Of a stretch of 64,000 nucleotides of DNA, positions 1 through 10,770 are shown one piece after another. Every line of letters begins with the position of its first letter. Position 1 is the first letter of the stretch. This stretch comes from Novakomyces olei (Eukaryota > Ascomycota > Novakomycetes > Novakomycetales > Novakomycetaceae). The DNA is taken from assembly GCA_016906335.1 (NCBI GenBank), contig JADEYG010000015.1, positions 124,001 to 188,000 on the forward strand, read 5' to 3'. The notes beneath the pieces were generated by a model. The model made no database searches, was not told the origin of the DNA, and worked only from the letters and a program-made list of their open reading frames with translations. A program made the translations under genes and the position numbers.

Positions 1-70
1 ACCAATTTGTTGGTATTTTAATTAATTTATTCTCAATTATTTCTTTAATTGTTTATTTAATTAATTAATT

Positions 71-119
<49 letters not shown>

Positions 120-185
120 TTTCTTGCCATTATATGTACAAGCGGCTAGTGCCTCCGGCCACAATTCACTTATTATTAAAGCACA
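1..185. repeat. AT-rich downstream flank of MPH1 with (ATTT)n run
   Basis: This is the 3' side of the MPH1-like gene. Positions about 71-122 are an uninterrupted run of ATTT units, following several TTAA/ATTA-rich units. It is a simple microsatellite. No gene is visible between the window edge and the MPH1 stop codon. Confidence 0.8.
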
Positions 186-3134
186 TCACAGCAACGCATT
201 CGACGACAAATCGGGCAGATCATCGCTATAATCAGTCGTATCACTGCCTTCACTTTTCTGGCTGCTTTCCTCGCAAGGCAGATCGTCTTCGTCAGATACG
301 ATCCGCCTTCTTCGACTCTGGTCGAGAGAACGAAATTTGCGTTTTTTTTGCCCATTAACTTTAACTCCTTCCGTATCAGAATTAACAGCCGAGTGTTGAG
401 GTAAGTTCAACGGCCGATCGGCCAGAACTTTAGGCGACACAAAGCTCCATTCGTCTTTTGGTTGGTCCTTTGTGGGAAAATCAAGGTCGAGTCTTAAATA
501 TCGTTGAGGGTCCCATCTATCGATTGCTTTTGCAAGAGCGTGGATGGCCCTTGTCCGCCGTGAACAGGGAACAATAGTATGAGAGTTGCAAGGCAAATGA
601 GATAAGCGTGATACTGAGGGCCCAAGTAGTCCAGCGTCAGGGCAGCCAAATCTCCGTAGCAATTGGGAGAATTGTTCGTCTGAAAGCAAACCAGAGTCTG
701 TATTTTCAAAGCAGAGCGAATGTAAAAGCCGCAACTCTGTATTACCGTTAAAACCACCTCGGCTCGAATAAGAGGAATTGTTTTCCGTATCAGAATCGTC
801 GTCAGAATCAATGTTAATTTTGGTTTTATTCGTCACTTTATTCTTTACTTTATTTTTATTTTTATTTCCCGCCTTTGGATGGCTCTGCACAAACAGAGTC
901 AGGGCATTGTCCGGAGTGGACGGTTTCTCGATTGCGCGCATATCACACTCTGGCCGGATTCCATACGGAATAATCCGCTTTGACTCTGTCCGCGCCAATT
1001 CGATATTCTCCTCCGTCTCCAAATCCAACTGCAGAGCCTTGTAAGCGTCCAGAGCCTTTCGCAGTTTGAAACTTTCTTTGCCGGCCACACACAAGTTGAA
1101 TATTTTACCGGCTCTTTTCCTCCCTGTTCTGCCAACTCGCTGACGGTTTCGAATCAAAGACGAGCTTTGATCATAGGAAATTACAACGTCTACTTCCCCA
1201 ATATCCAATCCTTCTTCTCCGATACTCGTGGCCACCAGTATGTTTATGTCGCCGGCCTTAAACTGGTTTATTACCGCCTCCTGCTCCTGCCTTTTCATCC
1301 CGGGGATTCCATGGGCAGCAGTGGCACTCTGGCCTACAAACAGCCGAGGCTTGAACCTTTTGTCGCCCTGCTGCTGGATACACTCGACTATCTGCAACGC
1401 ACTCTGCCGAATACTGGAAAAGATCATTACCCTCGTGTCAGCGTTATCGCCGTTATCGCCGTCGGTATCGCCGTTATCACCGACGGAGCACTCATCAAAA
1501 TGGTCACGCAAGATTTGCAGAGTAATCTCCAGCTTTGGGTGCCCTACAAACTTTGGGTCACGTGTCCAGAGTTGTAGTCTACTGTGCATTGTTCGCCAGG
1601 CCGAGGACTGTACAATGTCATTGAGCAATTTGCCTCCTCCGCCAGACTGCCTTTTCGACTGCACATCAGCATCTATTTTGCTAATGCAGTCGTGAAACGT
1701 CCTCAGTCCATGGATTTGCAGGTAATCCATAGGCCCGGCCATGAGCGACAGAATGTGATAGTAAGGGTAGACCCAGGAAGTATTATTGTTGTTGCTATTA
1801 GAATTATTTGAACTATAACGATGGGCAGCAAAATGCTGTTTCGCCGTGCGCAATCCAAACAGCGTTAGCTTACTAGGCTCGTCAATTGTCGCCAGAGCCC
1901 CGGCGGCTTTCAGTTTCCTAAACACAGGAGCAATTGCTTGGGAAAACAGGTCAAGTGTCTCCATAATATCAAGTCCAGGCTGAACTTCAAACGTATCCTC
2001 CATCGCCGGCTGAACGTACTTGCGGATATCGGGAGATTCTCTCCGCCGAAAATGCACTCTCGCGATTTTTAAATTGCCTAGAACCTGATTAACCGCCTCA
2101 CGAGTGACTCCCGGTGTAGCGGTGAGTGCGAGCACACGGACATGCTTGTTTCGTTTCCAGATAGTTGCTAGAGCTTGCACATAGGCATAGTTTCCAGTAG
2201 CCCTGTGGGCTTCATCAAACACGGCACAGACAACGTTTTTCCCGTCCAAAAGACCATTCCCCAAGGCAGCAACAACGACCTGCGGAGTAGCAAAAACAAC
2301 CCGGCTCCGGGCCAACAAGTCTCGACGCTTCGCCAGTTGAACTGATCCGTCAATGTAGGCAGTTTCATGGTCATTGAGACCGTATATTGCTCTACAGGCT
2401 TCCTGCTGCTGCATCAAGAGGGGTTTTGTTGGGGCCATAAACAGGATTTTTGCACGTGGGCACCACCGATGCCAGTTTAGCATTACGACAGCAGCGATAA
2501 AGGTTTTGCCAAGGCCTGTGGGCAGAGCGACTAGGCAGTTTTTCATCAGCGCGGAACGGCAGATTTTGAGCTGGTAAGCTCTCACCTCCAAGTTTGTAGG
2601 GTAAATCCATGTTGCACAGGCTTCAACGTCGAGCGTATGGTGTGTCGGTGGCTCATTAGCGTCTCCCTCGTCCTCGGACAGCTCATCTTTATCTTTTGCT
2701 TCTGCTTCTGCTTCTTCTGCTTCTTCTGCTTCTTCTGCTTCTTCTGCTTCTGCGTATTGTTCATGATGGACGGTGGCACTCAGAGCTCCAGATGGAGAAA
2801 AGTAGAGGGTCGATTGTGTAAGGCTCGGCTGAGAATTAGATATGGCCCGTTTCGTATTTGCTGCAGGTTTACGGGCGGGTAAGGTGGCAGGCAGTTTGGG
2901 ATATGGCAATTGTACATTTGACAGCAATTGTTCATTTGACAGCGAGTCTGAGCGTAAACTTGGCCGAGTCGAGTTTGGGGACGAAAAACTGGCGCTGGCG
3001 CTTAAATCGTGCTGCCGCTGGACACACGAGGCATTGCCCTTTTGCGTCTCTGTCGCGTCTAAAGCCGCCGCTGCCGCCGCGTCATCCCATCCACCGTCGT
3101 CGAAATCGGAAGAAGACCCATTTTCTGTCGTCAT
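186..3134 (-). CDS. MPH1: MPH1/FANCM-type ATP-dependent DNA helicase
   Basis: A 982-residue superfamily 2 DNA helicase of the Mph1/FANCM family, which in yeasts remodels stalled forks and dissociates D-loops in the nucleus. It is a single exon starting at ATG 3134. The first 165 residues are low-complexity and acidic, with a Glu/Ala run near residues 128-146. Helicase motif I LPTGLGKT lies near 203-211, followed by MAPTKPLL. The DEAH box is at 307-310, then LALTATPG. The C-terminal helicase domain has SIGEEGLDIGEVDVV and the motif VI arginines in QRVGRTGRKR, and is followed by the family's IIPYGIRPECDM segment and a long polar tail. The length fits fungal Mph1 (about 1000 residues). The gene is divergent from ATP4. 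Family assignment is strong; the role in fork repair is inferred from the family. Confidence 0.95.
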   Translation of the reverse strand: MTTENGSSSDFDDGGWDDAAAAAALDATETQKGNASCVQRQHDLSASASFSSPNSTRPSLRSDSLSNEQLLSNVQLPYPKLPATLPARKPAANTKRAISNSQPSLTQSTLYFSPSGALSATVHHEQYAEAEEAEEAEEAEEAEAEAKDKDELSEDEGDANEPPTHHTLDVEACATWIYPTNLEVRAYQLKICRSALMKNCLVALPTGLGKTFIAAVVMLNWHRWCPRAKILFMAPTKPLLMQQQEACRAIYGLNDHETAYIDGSVQLAKRRDLLARSRVVFATPQVVVAALGNGLLDGKNVVCAVFDEAHRATGNYAYVQALATIWKRNKHVRVLALTATPGVTREAVNQVLGNLKIARVHFRRRESPDIRKYVQPAMEDTFEVQPGLDIMETLDLFSQAIAPVFRKLKAAGALATIDEPSKLTLFGLRTAKQHFAAHRYSSNNSNSNNNNTSWVYPYYHILSLMAGPMDYLQIHGLRTFHDCISKIDADVQSKRQSGGGGKLLNDIVQSSAWRTMHSRLQLWTRDPKFVGHPKLEITLQILRDHFDECSVGDNGDTDGDNGDNADTRVMIFSSIRQSALQIVECIQQQGDKRFKPRLFVGQSATAAHGIPGMKRQEQEAVINQFKAGDINILVATSIGEEGLDIGEVDVVISYDQSSSLIRNRQRVGRTGRKRAGKIFNLCVAGKESFKLRKALDAYKALQLDLETEENIELARTESKRIIPYGIRPECDMRAIEKPSTPDNALTLFVQSHPKAGNKNKNKVKNKVTNKTKINIDSDDDSDTENNSSYSSRGGFNGNTELRLLHSLCFENTDSGLLSDEQFSQLLRRFGCPDAGLLGPSVSRLSHLPCNSHTIVPCSRRTRAIHALAKAIDRWDPQRYLRLDLDFPTKDQPKDEWSFVSPKVLADRPLNLPQHSAVNSDTEGVKVNGQKKRKFRSLDQSRRRRIVSDEDDLPCEESSQKSEGSDTTDYSDDLPDLSSNALL

Positions 3135-3654
3135 TCCGTCGCGTTAATAGTCTTTTCATTGGCCGAGCGCCGTTACATGGCCGCGTGATCAATGACGCGT
3201 CTGTCTGTTTTACACTTTGCGAGGCATTGGTCCTCGTTTATTATTATTAATTATTTATATATGGATTATTTACGCGCTGTATTTGTCTTGTCGCTGCCAA
3301 CGATACTTGCAAACAGGCTTTTCACCCGTATACTATTGTAGCAAAATACTGTTGTCAATATTAATATTGTCAAAATGATCTCGTCAAATTAATATTTTAA
3401 AATAATATAAAATAATATTGTCAAAATATTTATATTGTCAAAATTAAATTATCGTCAAATTAATATTGTAAAATAATATTGTACTATTTTTCTAGTTCCT
3501 TTATTGACGTCTTCAGCAGTAAAAGAAAACCCTGATTGTAGGTTAAGAAAACCCTAGTACGGCTTTTTCAGGCCGGAAGCACAAAAACCCGGTTGGATCA
3601 AACAGACTCTTTCCCTATCTTTGCTCCATTGTCCTTTGGTTCTGTCGAGGCTCA
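3135..3654. promoter_or_regulatory. Divergent MPH1/ATP4 promoter region
   Basis: A 520-base spacer between two divergent starts. Positions about 3340-3490 are very AT-rich, with repeated ATTGTCAAAAT and CGTCAAATTAAT words. Nearer ATP4 there are two AAAACCCT boxes at 3526-3533 and 3548-3555, the second continuing as AAAACCCTAG, about 100 bases before the ATP4 start. No gene is seen. The regulatory role is inferred from position only. Confidence 0.5.
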
Positions 3655-4461
3655 ATGGCTCTTTCACTCGCCTCGCGTCGTGTGCTTTTATCCGCTCCTG
3701 CGCTTTTGCGCGGTCGCGGAGCGGCCGTGGTCGGTCTGCGTATGAACTCTTCTACGCCTACACCGCCAACAACACGCGCTCAGCAGTTTTTAGACGCTCT
3801 CCCAGGCAACACGGCTCTGTCCAAAACGTCTATTCTGACATTGGGCACTGCTGCCTCAGCTTACGCTATCTCCAAGGAGCTCTATGTCATCAACGACGAT
3901 AGTATTATGCTGTTGGCTTTTGTCGGTATTTGCACTCTGCTCGTGAACCAAGGTGGTTCTATCTACAAGGAATGGGCAGAGGGCCATATCAACCGGATGA
4001 GAAACGTTTTGAACAGCGCTCGCTCCGAACACACTCAGGCAGTCAAGGACCGTATTGCGTCTGTCGAGCAAATGAAGAACGTTGTGGACGTTACAAAGAC
4101 TCTGTTTGCAATTTCAAAGGTGAGCTTATTTTCAGATCAAACCAGATTAAAGCGTTTCGCTTCCTGGTTTTGTCAAACTTCGTATTGTTTCAATTGCAGA
4201 TTTGCTAATGGTTAGGAAACTGCTCAAATGGAGGCCAAGGCTTTTGAGCTGCAGCAAACTGTCGCTCTCGAGCAGGAGGCACGTACTGTCCTGGACTCGT
4301 GGGTGCGATATGAGACGAACAAGCGTCAAGCTGAACAAGCTGAACTGGCTAGCACTGTTGTATCGTCCGTCGAGCAGCAGCTTCGCACTGACAAGAAGCT
4401 TCAACAGCGGATTCTGGAGGCGGCCGTCGCGGACGTTGAAAAAATTGTTGCCAAGGCATAA
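3655..4461 (+). CDS. ATP4: Mitochondrial F1Fo ATP synthase subunit b (subunit 4)
   Basis: Peripheral-stalk subunit of mitochondrial ATP synthase. It links the membrane Fo sector to F1. Two exons, 3655-4119 and 4216-4461, join in phase 0 to give 236 residues. The N-terminus is Arg/Ser-rich, as expected of a mitochondrial presequence. Hydrophobic segments follow near residues 60-100. After them comes a long charged helix with the fungal signature SKETAQMEAKAFELQQ across the splice junction and LDSWVRYE after it, both diagnostic of subunit 4. The 96-base intron has GTGAGC at its start and GCTAATGGTTAG at its end, so the branch site lies just before the acceptor. An upstream AAAACCCTAG box lies about 100 bases before ATG. 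Start choice is the first ATG. Confidence is high. Confidence 0.95.
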
Positions 4462-4847
4462 TTGTAGAATGCAACGAGTACCACCTCGCATACTATGGAC
4501 ACATGTTTGATGGGGCATTGCCATAGGATGGGCGTAGTCTTTGAATCATGTAGTAAAACGTCTATTCTCTAATATAAGCAAACGTAGAATAGCTATATCT
4601 ATCACGGAATCCATACTTGCCCTTGGCAAACCTGAGGGAATTGTGCCCTATTTTCTTAAATTCCAAACTGTATTCTGCTCATTGCATTTGTCAGAGGCTC
4701 CAAGTACCTAACTTGTTTCTTGGAATGCTGATCGTGCTTGGATGTTTTCTTTAAGCAGCCTGCGCGGGGTATATTGCCATTTATCCTATACAATTGTTTA
4801 TGTTTCTTTTTCTTTGTCTTTTTATTTTTCTTTTTTATTTTTTTTTT

Positions 4848-4884
<37 letters not shown>

Positions 4885-5117
4885 TTTTTTTTTTTTTATT
4901 TTTTTTTTTTTTGAATCACCTGTTTCAGTGGTCGGTTAACATATGATAATGGAGAAACAGCAAGTTATTCTTAATAGTGCCATATTATTCTATAGTTGTC
5001 AAACGTTTTAATTAGTGTTATCGTGTAGTACTAAGCTCAACTATAATTACAAAAAACATTATAATTAAAAAATAAATAAAATAATCAATCGGTATAGTCA
5101 CCGACAATTCAACTCAT
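4462..5117. other. ATP4-KAE1 spacer with long T tract
   Basis: No gene is seen. The notable content is a T-rich tract at about 4799-4912, mostly uninterrupted T with occasional A. It may be a nucleosome-excluding tract or simple slippage; it is not flanked by anything that looks like a retroposed gene. AT-rich sequence leads into the KAE1 start. Confidence 0.7.
4799..4912. repeat. Poly(T)-rich tract
   Basis: More than 100 bases composed almost only of T, with runs of 10-20 T broken by single A. The exact length in the genome may differ because such tracts are prone to assembly and replication error. Confidence 0.8.
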
Positions 5118-6401
5118 ATGGGAGTCAGAGGCAAACTTGCGCTCGGCTTAGAGGGCTCTGCCAACAAGTTGGGTGTCGGTATTATTCTGCACGAGCCTGG
5201 GCGCCCTGCAATAGTCAAGTCTAATCTGCGGCACACGTATGTCACGGCTCCGGGACAAGGGTTTTTACCGCGCGATACTGCGCGACACCACAAGCTGCAT
5301 ATTTGTCGGCTGATACGCGAAGCAATGGCTGAAGCTGGTGTATCAGGGCGCGATCTTGATTGTATATGCTTTACAAAAGGTACCTCTTTTTTCCCTTGTT
5401 TAAATCAGTTCACTAACACTGAAAGGCCCTGGCATTGGTGCTCCATTGCAATCTGTCGCACTGGTTGCCCGTACAATTGCGCAGCTTTGGGATAAGCCTC
5501 TTGTTGGTGTAAATCATTGTGTGGGACGTAAGTTGGATGCAATAAAACGGAGACTATATTTTTAGTCACAGACTCGGTTCCTTTTATTTTCGCAGCCTTT
5601 TGATTCTTATTTCTGCTCGAATCTGTTTTTTTATTTTCTATTTATAATATTTTAATTTTTTATTCTAATTTCATTCGTGTTTTAATTTAATCTAACTTTG
5701 CAGACATCGAAATGGGCCGTGAAATTACAGGCGCGCAAAATCCAGTTGTACTATACGTTTCTGGGGGCAATACACAAGTAATCGCTTACTCTGAGCGAAG
5801 GTACCGTATCTTTGGCGAAACCCTGGATATTGCAATCGGCAATTGCCTGGACCGGTTTGCTCGTGCCCTCCGTATTTCAAACGATCCGAGTCCCGGGTAT
5901 AATATTGAACTTTTGGCTCGGAAAGGCAATAATTTTATTGAACTGCCTTACACTGTTAAAGGCATGGATTGCTCATTTTCCGGGATTCTTACACAAGTTG
6001 AAGGGATAGTGCGTGAACTCGAGCTTCGCAATGGCAAAACCAGATACGCCCCCGACAAACAAATAAGTCCAGCAGACCTATGCTTTTCCCTACAGGAGAC
6101 ACTGTTTGCAATGCTTGTAGAAATCACGGAAAGAGCGATGGCTCATGTTGGTAGTAGTCAGGTCCTAATTGTAGGCGGTGTAGGATGCAATGAAAGGCTT
6201 CAAGAAATGATGGCGCTTATGGCTAGAGCTCGTGGGGGAGACGTTTATGCTACAGATGAGCGGTTTTGTATTGATAATGGCATTATGATTGCTCAAGCAG
6301 GGCTGTTAGCTTTTGAGACTGGAAGTGTTACGCCTATGGAGGACACAGAGTGCAGTCAGCGGTTCCGTACAGATGATGTGTATGTTTCATGGCGAAACTA
6401 A
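5118..6401 (+). CDS. KAE1: KEOPS subunit Kae1, tRNA threonylcarbamoyladenosine synthase
   Basis: Kae1/OSGEP (TsaD family), the catalytic subunit of the KEOPS complex that transfers threonylcarbamoyl to A37 of ANN-decoding tRNAs in cytosol and nucleus. Three exons, 5118-5379, 5426-5527 and 5704-6401, give 353 residues, the usual size. Visible are [12 protein letters not shown] at the N-terminus, the metal-binding HxxxH motif in NHCVGHIEMGR, the YVSGGNTQV phosphate loop, GYNIE, and the C-terminal [10 protein letters not shown] with CIDNG. The second intron splits the codon of the second metal-ligand His. Intron 1 is only 46 bases with branch ACTAAC; intron 2 is 176 bases and ends TCTAACTTTGCAG. 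The absence of an N-terminal presequence argues for the cytosolic paralogue rather than mitochondrial Qri7. Confidence 0.95.
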
Positions 6402-6658
6402 TCAGAGGAAATGGAAAGAATAAAAATAAAAGAATAAAAATAAAAATAAGAATAATGGCAGAATGATGAAACAACCCTCTTTTATTTTTACTCGTACATG
6501 TTAGAATTTAGATAGAATTTAGGCGTTTGCATTCATTTATCTCTTCATACCCCAACTCTATCAACTCATTACCTTTTCCAAACCCTTCATCAATGCTTGT
6601 ATGAATTAGGGTTATTGAACTTTTTCCATATAATAAACCTGTCGTCCACGGCTACCAG

Positions 6659-8541
6659 TCACGACAAAACCTTTTTGACATGATCCATATCCGTAATTTT
6701 CTCCCTTGGCTTGCCCAAACTTCGTCCAGCGTCATCTTCGTACTTTTCCAGCCGTTTCCAGTCCGTCCAGTATACAGGATCAAGGCCTGGACATTCTTCT
6801 TTTACTGCCTCCCAGCCTGCCTTTTCACTAGATCCCTTCAGCATAGATTTGCTCTCAATCCAGTCTTGCGTAATAACTTGCGCAGCTTCAAAGGCATCGT
6901 ACATTGTGTTTGCAATAACGCCAGCAGCGTTTCTGTTCTTCACCCACCCGGTAGCATAAACGCCCGGGACGGGCCTTTGGCCATCACGCCCCACGACCCG
7001 TGACTCTTTTGTCCAGATATGCATTCGCGGATCAAACGGGATACCGGCCTCCTCCAATCCCAGCAGCGGTTCCGATTCGTACCCGATACTGCGGAAGCAC
7101 AAGTCTGCTGGGACTTTTACGGTTTCGCCAGTGCCCACACTTTGCTCTTGCACAAGCCGATTTCGTTCAAAAACGATGTGTCCCAGTCGGGAACTTTCTG
7201 CGTCCTTGTCGGTACTGCTGGGATCAGTATTGTCTTGCCATCTATTCGTCCTGGCAACAAACTCTTTCGGAGACAGCAAAAACTTTAGATCCCACTGCTT
7301 TTCCGTCTGCGCCATTGGTTGAGGAGTAGCACTTTGTAAAAGTTTCATCATCCGCTTTTTTGCCCTTTCCAATTGCGATAAATCAGTGCCTGCCAGCAGA
7401 CTTGGGCTCTCGCTATTTATAAAAGTTGCACTTTTCAGTGTTAACAATTCACGCAGCTCTTTTATAGTAAAAGCTGCCTGTAAAGGTCCTCTGCGACCTA
7501 TGATTTGCACTCGACGCACACGACTTTTGCTCAGTTGCTCCAGGCAGCTTTCGGGTATATCTGTCTTCCTCAGGACATCAATGCCTGTAAGCAGGACCCG
7601 GGCTACATCGAGAGCCACATTGCCCTGCCCTACGATAACCGCCGTCTCGCTCTCGTCCAGCTTGAAATCTAAACAAGAGTGCGCAAAGGATCCATTGTAC
7701 CAACCCACAAAATCACGTGCCGAATGGACGCCGGGCAGGGATTCACCGGGAATTCCGAGTTTGCGATCCCTGGAGGCTCCGTACGCTAATACAAGAGCAT
7801 CATAATGCGGCATTAATGTTTTGAGAGGCAATTGCCGGCCGACTTGCACGTTGCCAACAAATATGAATCGCGGTGAAGACGCGACTTCGTCAAATTTATG
7901 TTGTACATTCTAACGGTTAAAGTTGAACTTGAGAAACGATAAAATCGCAGTACTAAAATCGTAAAATAAACCAATAGACTTGAAAGAGACGAATGGCCAA
8001 AATCTCATGGAAAATTGCTGCGATCATAATGAACACATACATCAAATATGATCCAAAACAATAGTATATTTAAGGTAAAGAAATACGGGAAAGACGAAGC
8101 AAGGTGCCAAACTTGTGAACTGGAACTAAGCGAATCTTTCACGGTATAATGCGCTCTTAAACCACCTGAAAATCATAAAACAAACTTTGCTGAAAAATCC
8201 GCCGAGCAAGACTAGAGCAAAGCAGGAAATATGTTCCTTATCAGACATGACTTTTAAAGAAGCCTTTTCCATCCTCGTAATAAACGAACTAAATCAGCAG
8301 TAAAAAACTGTAAGCCAGACGAATCAGCCTTTACCTTTACTTCAGGATGATCAGGTGCTACGCCAAAGCGCACGAGTCCAAAAGGCACCGGATCGCGTTC
8401 ATACATATCGACTTTAGCGTAAGGTAAAGTTTCCATCACTTTAAAGGCCGTATAAAATGCTGCCGGACCCGATCCAATTATAGCCAAACGGAATGGATCT
8501 TGCACTGCGGCACGGAAACTAAAGTGCCTTGCGCCCAACAT
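6659..8541 (-). CDS. ARH1: Mitochondrial NADPH-adrenodoxin (ferredoxin) reductase
   Basis: Flavoprotein that passes electrons from NADPH to mitochondrial ferredoxin for Fe-S cluster and heme A synthesis. Exons 8335-8541 and 6659-7909 on the minus strand join in phase 0 to give 485 residues, close to yeast Arh1. The FAD-binding loop IIGSGPAAFYTA lies near residues 20-31, followed by PFGLVRFGVAPDHPEVK. The second exon continues NVQHKFDE and then contains LVLAYGAS and the NADP-binding loop GQGNVALDVAR. Near the C-terminus are RSIGYES and VYATGWVKNRNAAGVIANTMYDA, all hallmark adrenodoxin reductase segments. The short basic N-terminus fits mitochondrial import. The 425-base intron is the longest in the window. 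The gene is convergent with KAE1, 257 bases between stops. Confidence 0.95.
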
Positions 8542-8824
8542 TGTGTGCTGAATTATTGCCCGGTTTCCCGTACTCTCATGCCACCAAGACTGTTTAGATA
8601 TGACTCTAAATTATTTCATTATTTCATATCGCGTGCAATCTCTCTATACGGCCCTAAATATTACTGTCATAAACACTTTCATGTGATTCTTATAATAAAG
8701 CGTGCAGAAGTGCTAAGAAATAATAGTAATAATTATTGTCATTATAATAATTACACTAGAATTATGCTCTATAATTATACTAATTTATAATTATAGGACT
8801 GATGCTGCGTCATTGTTGATTCGA

Positions 8825-10770
8825 ATGACTCTAGATGACACCGCAATCGACAATGCAATACATTCAGACTTTAATGAATTGGCAAAAGAGTATCCATCAC
8901 TTGCTGTAATGTACGAATTTTGTATATTCTTTTTTCCTTAAACTCAGTTCTTTCTCCTATCGAAGTTTTCCCATCTTTGCAAACAATACTGACATAAACA
9001 GAAAACGAGATTTCAAAGACCAAAGGTTCCAATGGTAAATGGTCATGAATGCCTCTTCTAATCTGCGACTGAAGGACTTTATTGCAGTGTCTGCTAGACA
9101 AATATTTCAAGATTCGCATTGACATTACGCCACAAAACCTTTGTCCTGCTGTATACGCTCTTACAATTTATCGGCTGCAACTAACTCCGCACTTTAGCTA
9201 CCAAACCGGTACTCGTTTTTCAACTTGTTGGGTCCTCTTTGCTGATCACAACTACCATTCAAATAGCATTGAATATGTCCGGTTTATTCGTAATTTGCTG
9301 AGCTCTAATCAGGGCAATGATCATTCTGGAAATAGAGTTATTGTCGATGTGTAAGCGCTCTTCATGTTTGCTTTGAATTATTTATGAGCCGTTTTTATTT
9401 ATTCGCCTTGCTTAAACCTCTTTGGATCGCCTTCTCTTATCGATGTTTGATCGACTAGGTCTAGGATTAAGTCTATCGCTATTGTAATTCTCTTTTGCTA
9501 ACGTCACAAGTGGGACGGGGCCAATTGCGGTGTACCCGCTTATAGGATCTCGTATTTTCCCAAAACAATTCCGGTTTGTTGGCACGGAAATCGATCCAGA
9601 GTCGCGTGCAAAGGCTCAACGTTGTATACTGCGAAACTGCCTGGAATCGACTGTGTCGATTATTCCTGCGACAGATACCGTCTTGCCAAAAGATATGATA
9701 AAAAGGTAAACTTGAAACCATAATAGAAAAATGAATATAAACAAGCCCAAACCCAAAAACAATGAATAAACAAAAAGAAAAAAATAAAAAAATAAAAAAA
9801 TAAACATGAACTCATATGACTCGTTTATACTTTTTCACAGACAATCAGCGGAGAAGAAGCTAATTATGTAGAAGCGACTGTGCTTCTGTACTCTGTAATC
9901 CCCCTTTCTATTCATCGAGAGAGGAACGTGAAGCCTTAAAACGAGCAAAGTCTATTGAATCATTCTCCGTAAGTCTATAGAAAATCAATATAATCTAATT
10001 GAAAGGAGGCAGATGGCACAGACTCTGAGCTCTTCACCGCTGGCGGGGAAGAAACTTTTGTAATGAAAATGATCAAAGAAAGTATTGAGCTTGGTCGGGA
10101 CGAAGTATGGTACACGAGCTTATTAGGGCGTCTTTCATCATTAAACAAGATCATTGAAGAACTTGTGGCTGCAAAAGTATGGCTCTTACAATTTGATTTT
10201 CTCTGTTATTTATTTATGGTTTTCTAAAATCATGCAAATGCCGATTACTGGAAAGATATGTTTTGTACTATTAAAAACTTTATATATTGTTGCTATATTT
10301 TGGCAGAGCAGGCTTATAAGCAGGTGGAAAATAGACTCGTGGCGGAAATTCGGCATGGTCGGACAAGGCGATGGATTATTGCATGGAATTTGGGCTCATG
10401 GCGCCCTCCCATTAAATGCTTCACAGAATTGAGCAGTTCTGTCGCACAGCTCAATTTGCCTCGGAAACCAGTCTTGAGCACCAAACGGTCTATACCACCA
10501 GACATCGTGAAAGAGCAGCTCGAGAAATTAAATCTGCCTTTTTCACAAAATAAAAGCCAAAATGGCCTCATTGTAACAATTCACGCCAATACCTGGTCTC
10601 GCATGTCGCGAAGAAAACTCCAAAGGGGGGAGCCTTTGGCCGAGGAAGATTCTGTATTCGCAATCGAGTTCAATGAGACTGTTCGCGTTGTTATTATTCG
10701 AGGATTAAATTACATTCTGCTGGAAAGTTTCGTTGGAATGTTGGATAGTTTGACTGACGAGGCATCTTGA
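8825..10770 (+). CDS. METTL16-like RNA N6-adenine methyltransferase
   Basis: Homologue of METTL16 / S. pombe Mtl16, the SAM-dependent enzyme that methylates the U6 snRNA ACAGA-box adenosine. I traced nine exons: 8825-8910, 8966-9034, 9075-9150, 9198-9208, 9267-9350, 9511-9705, 9872-9968, 10006-10176 and 10312-10770. They sum to 1248 bases in frame, 415 residues. Supporting segments are DFNELAKEYPSL and DFKDQ at the N-terminus, then CLLDKYFKIRIDI and PNRIEYVRFIRNLL. The SAM loop is VDVGTGPIAVYPLIGS, followed by TEID, the catalytic CNPPFYSS motif, GGEETFVMKMI and GRTRRWIIAW. Exon 4 is only 11 bases, and introns range from 37 to 166 bases. The acceptor of the first intron (8965 or 8947) is uncertain; both stay in frame. 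Substrate is inferred from the family. Confidence 0.88.

Noticed and set aside
1167-1811. Several 70-155 residue plus-strand frames inside MPH1
   Set aside because: Shadows of the helicase reading frame; no independent support.
4799-4912. Poly(T) tract as the tail of a retroposed element
   Set aside because: No target-site duplication, no coding or SINE-like body next to it; simple low-complexity DNA explains it.
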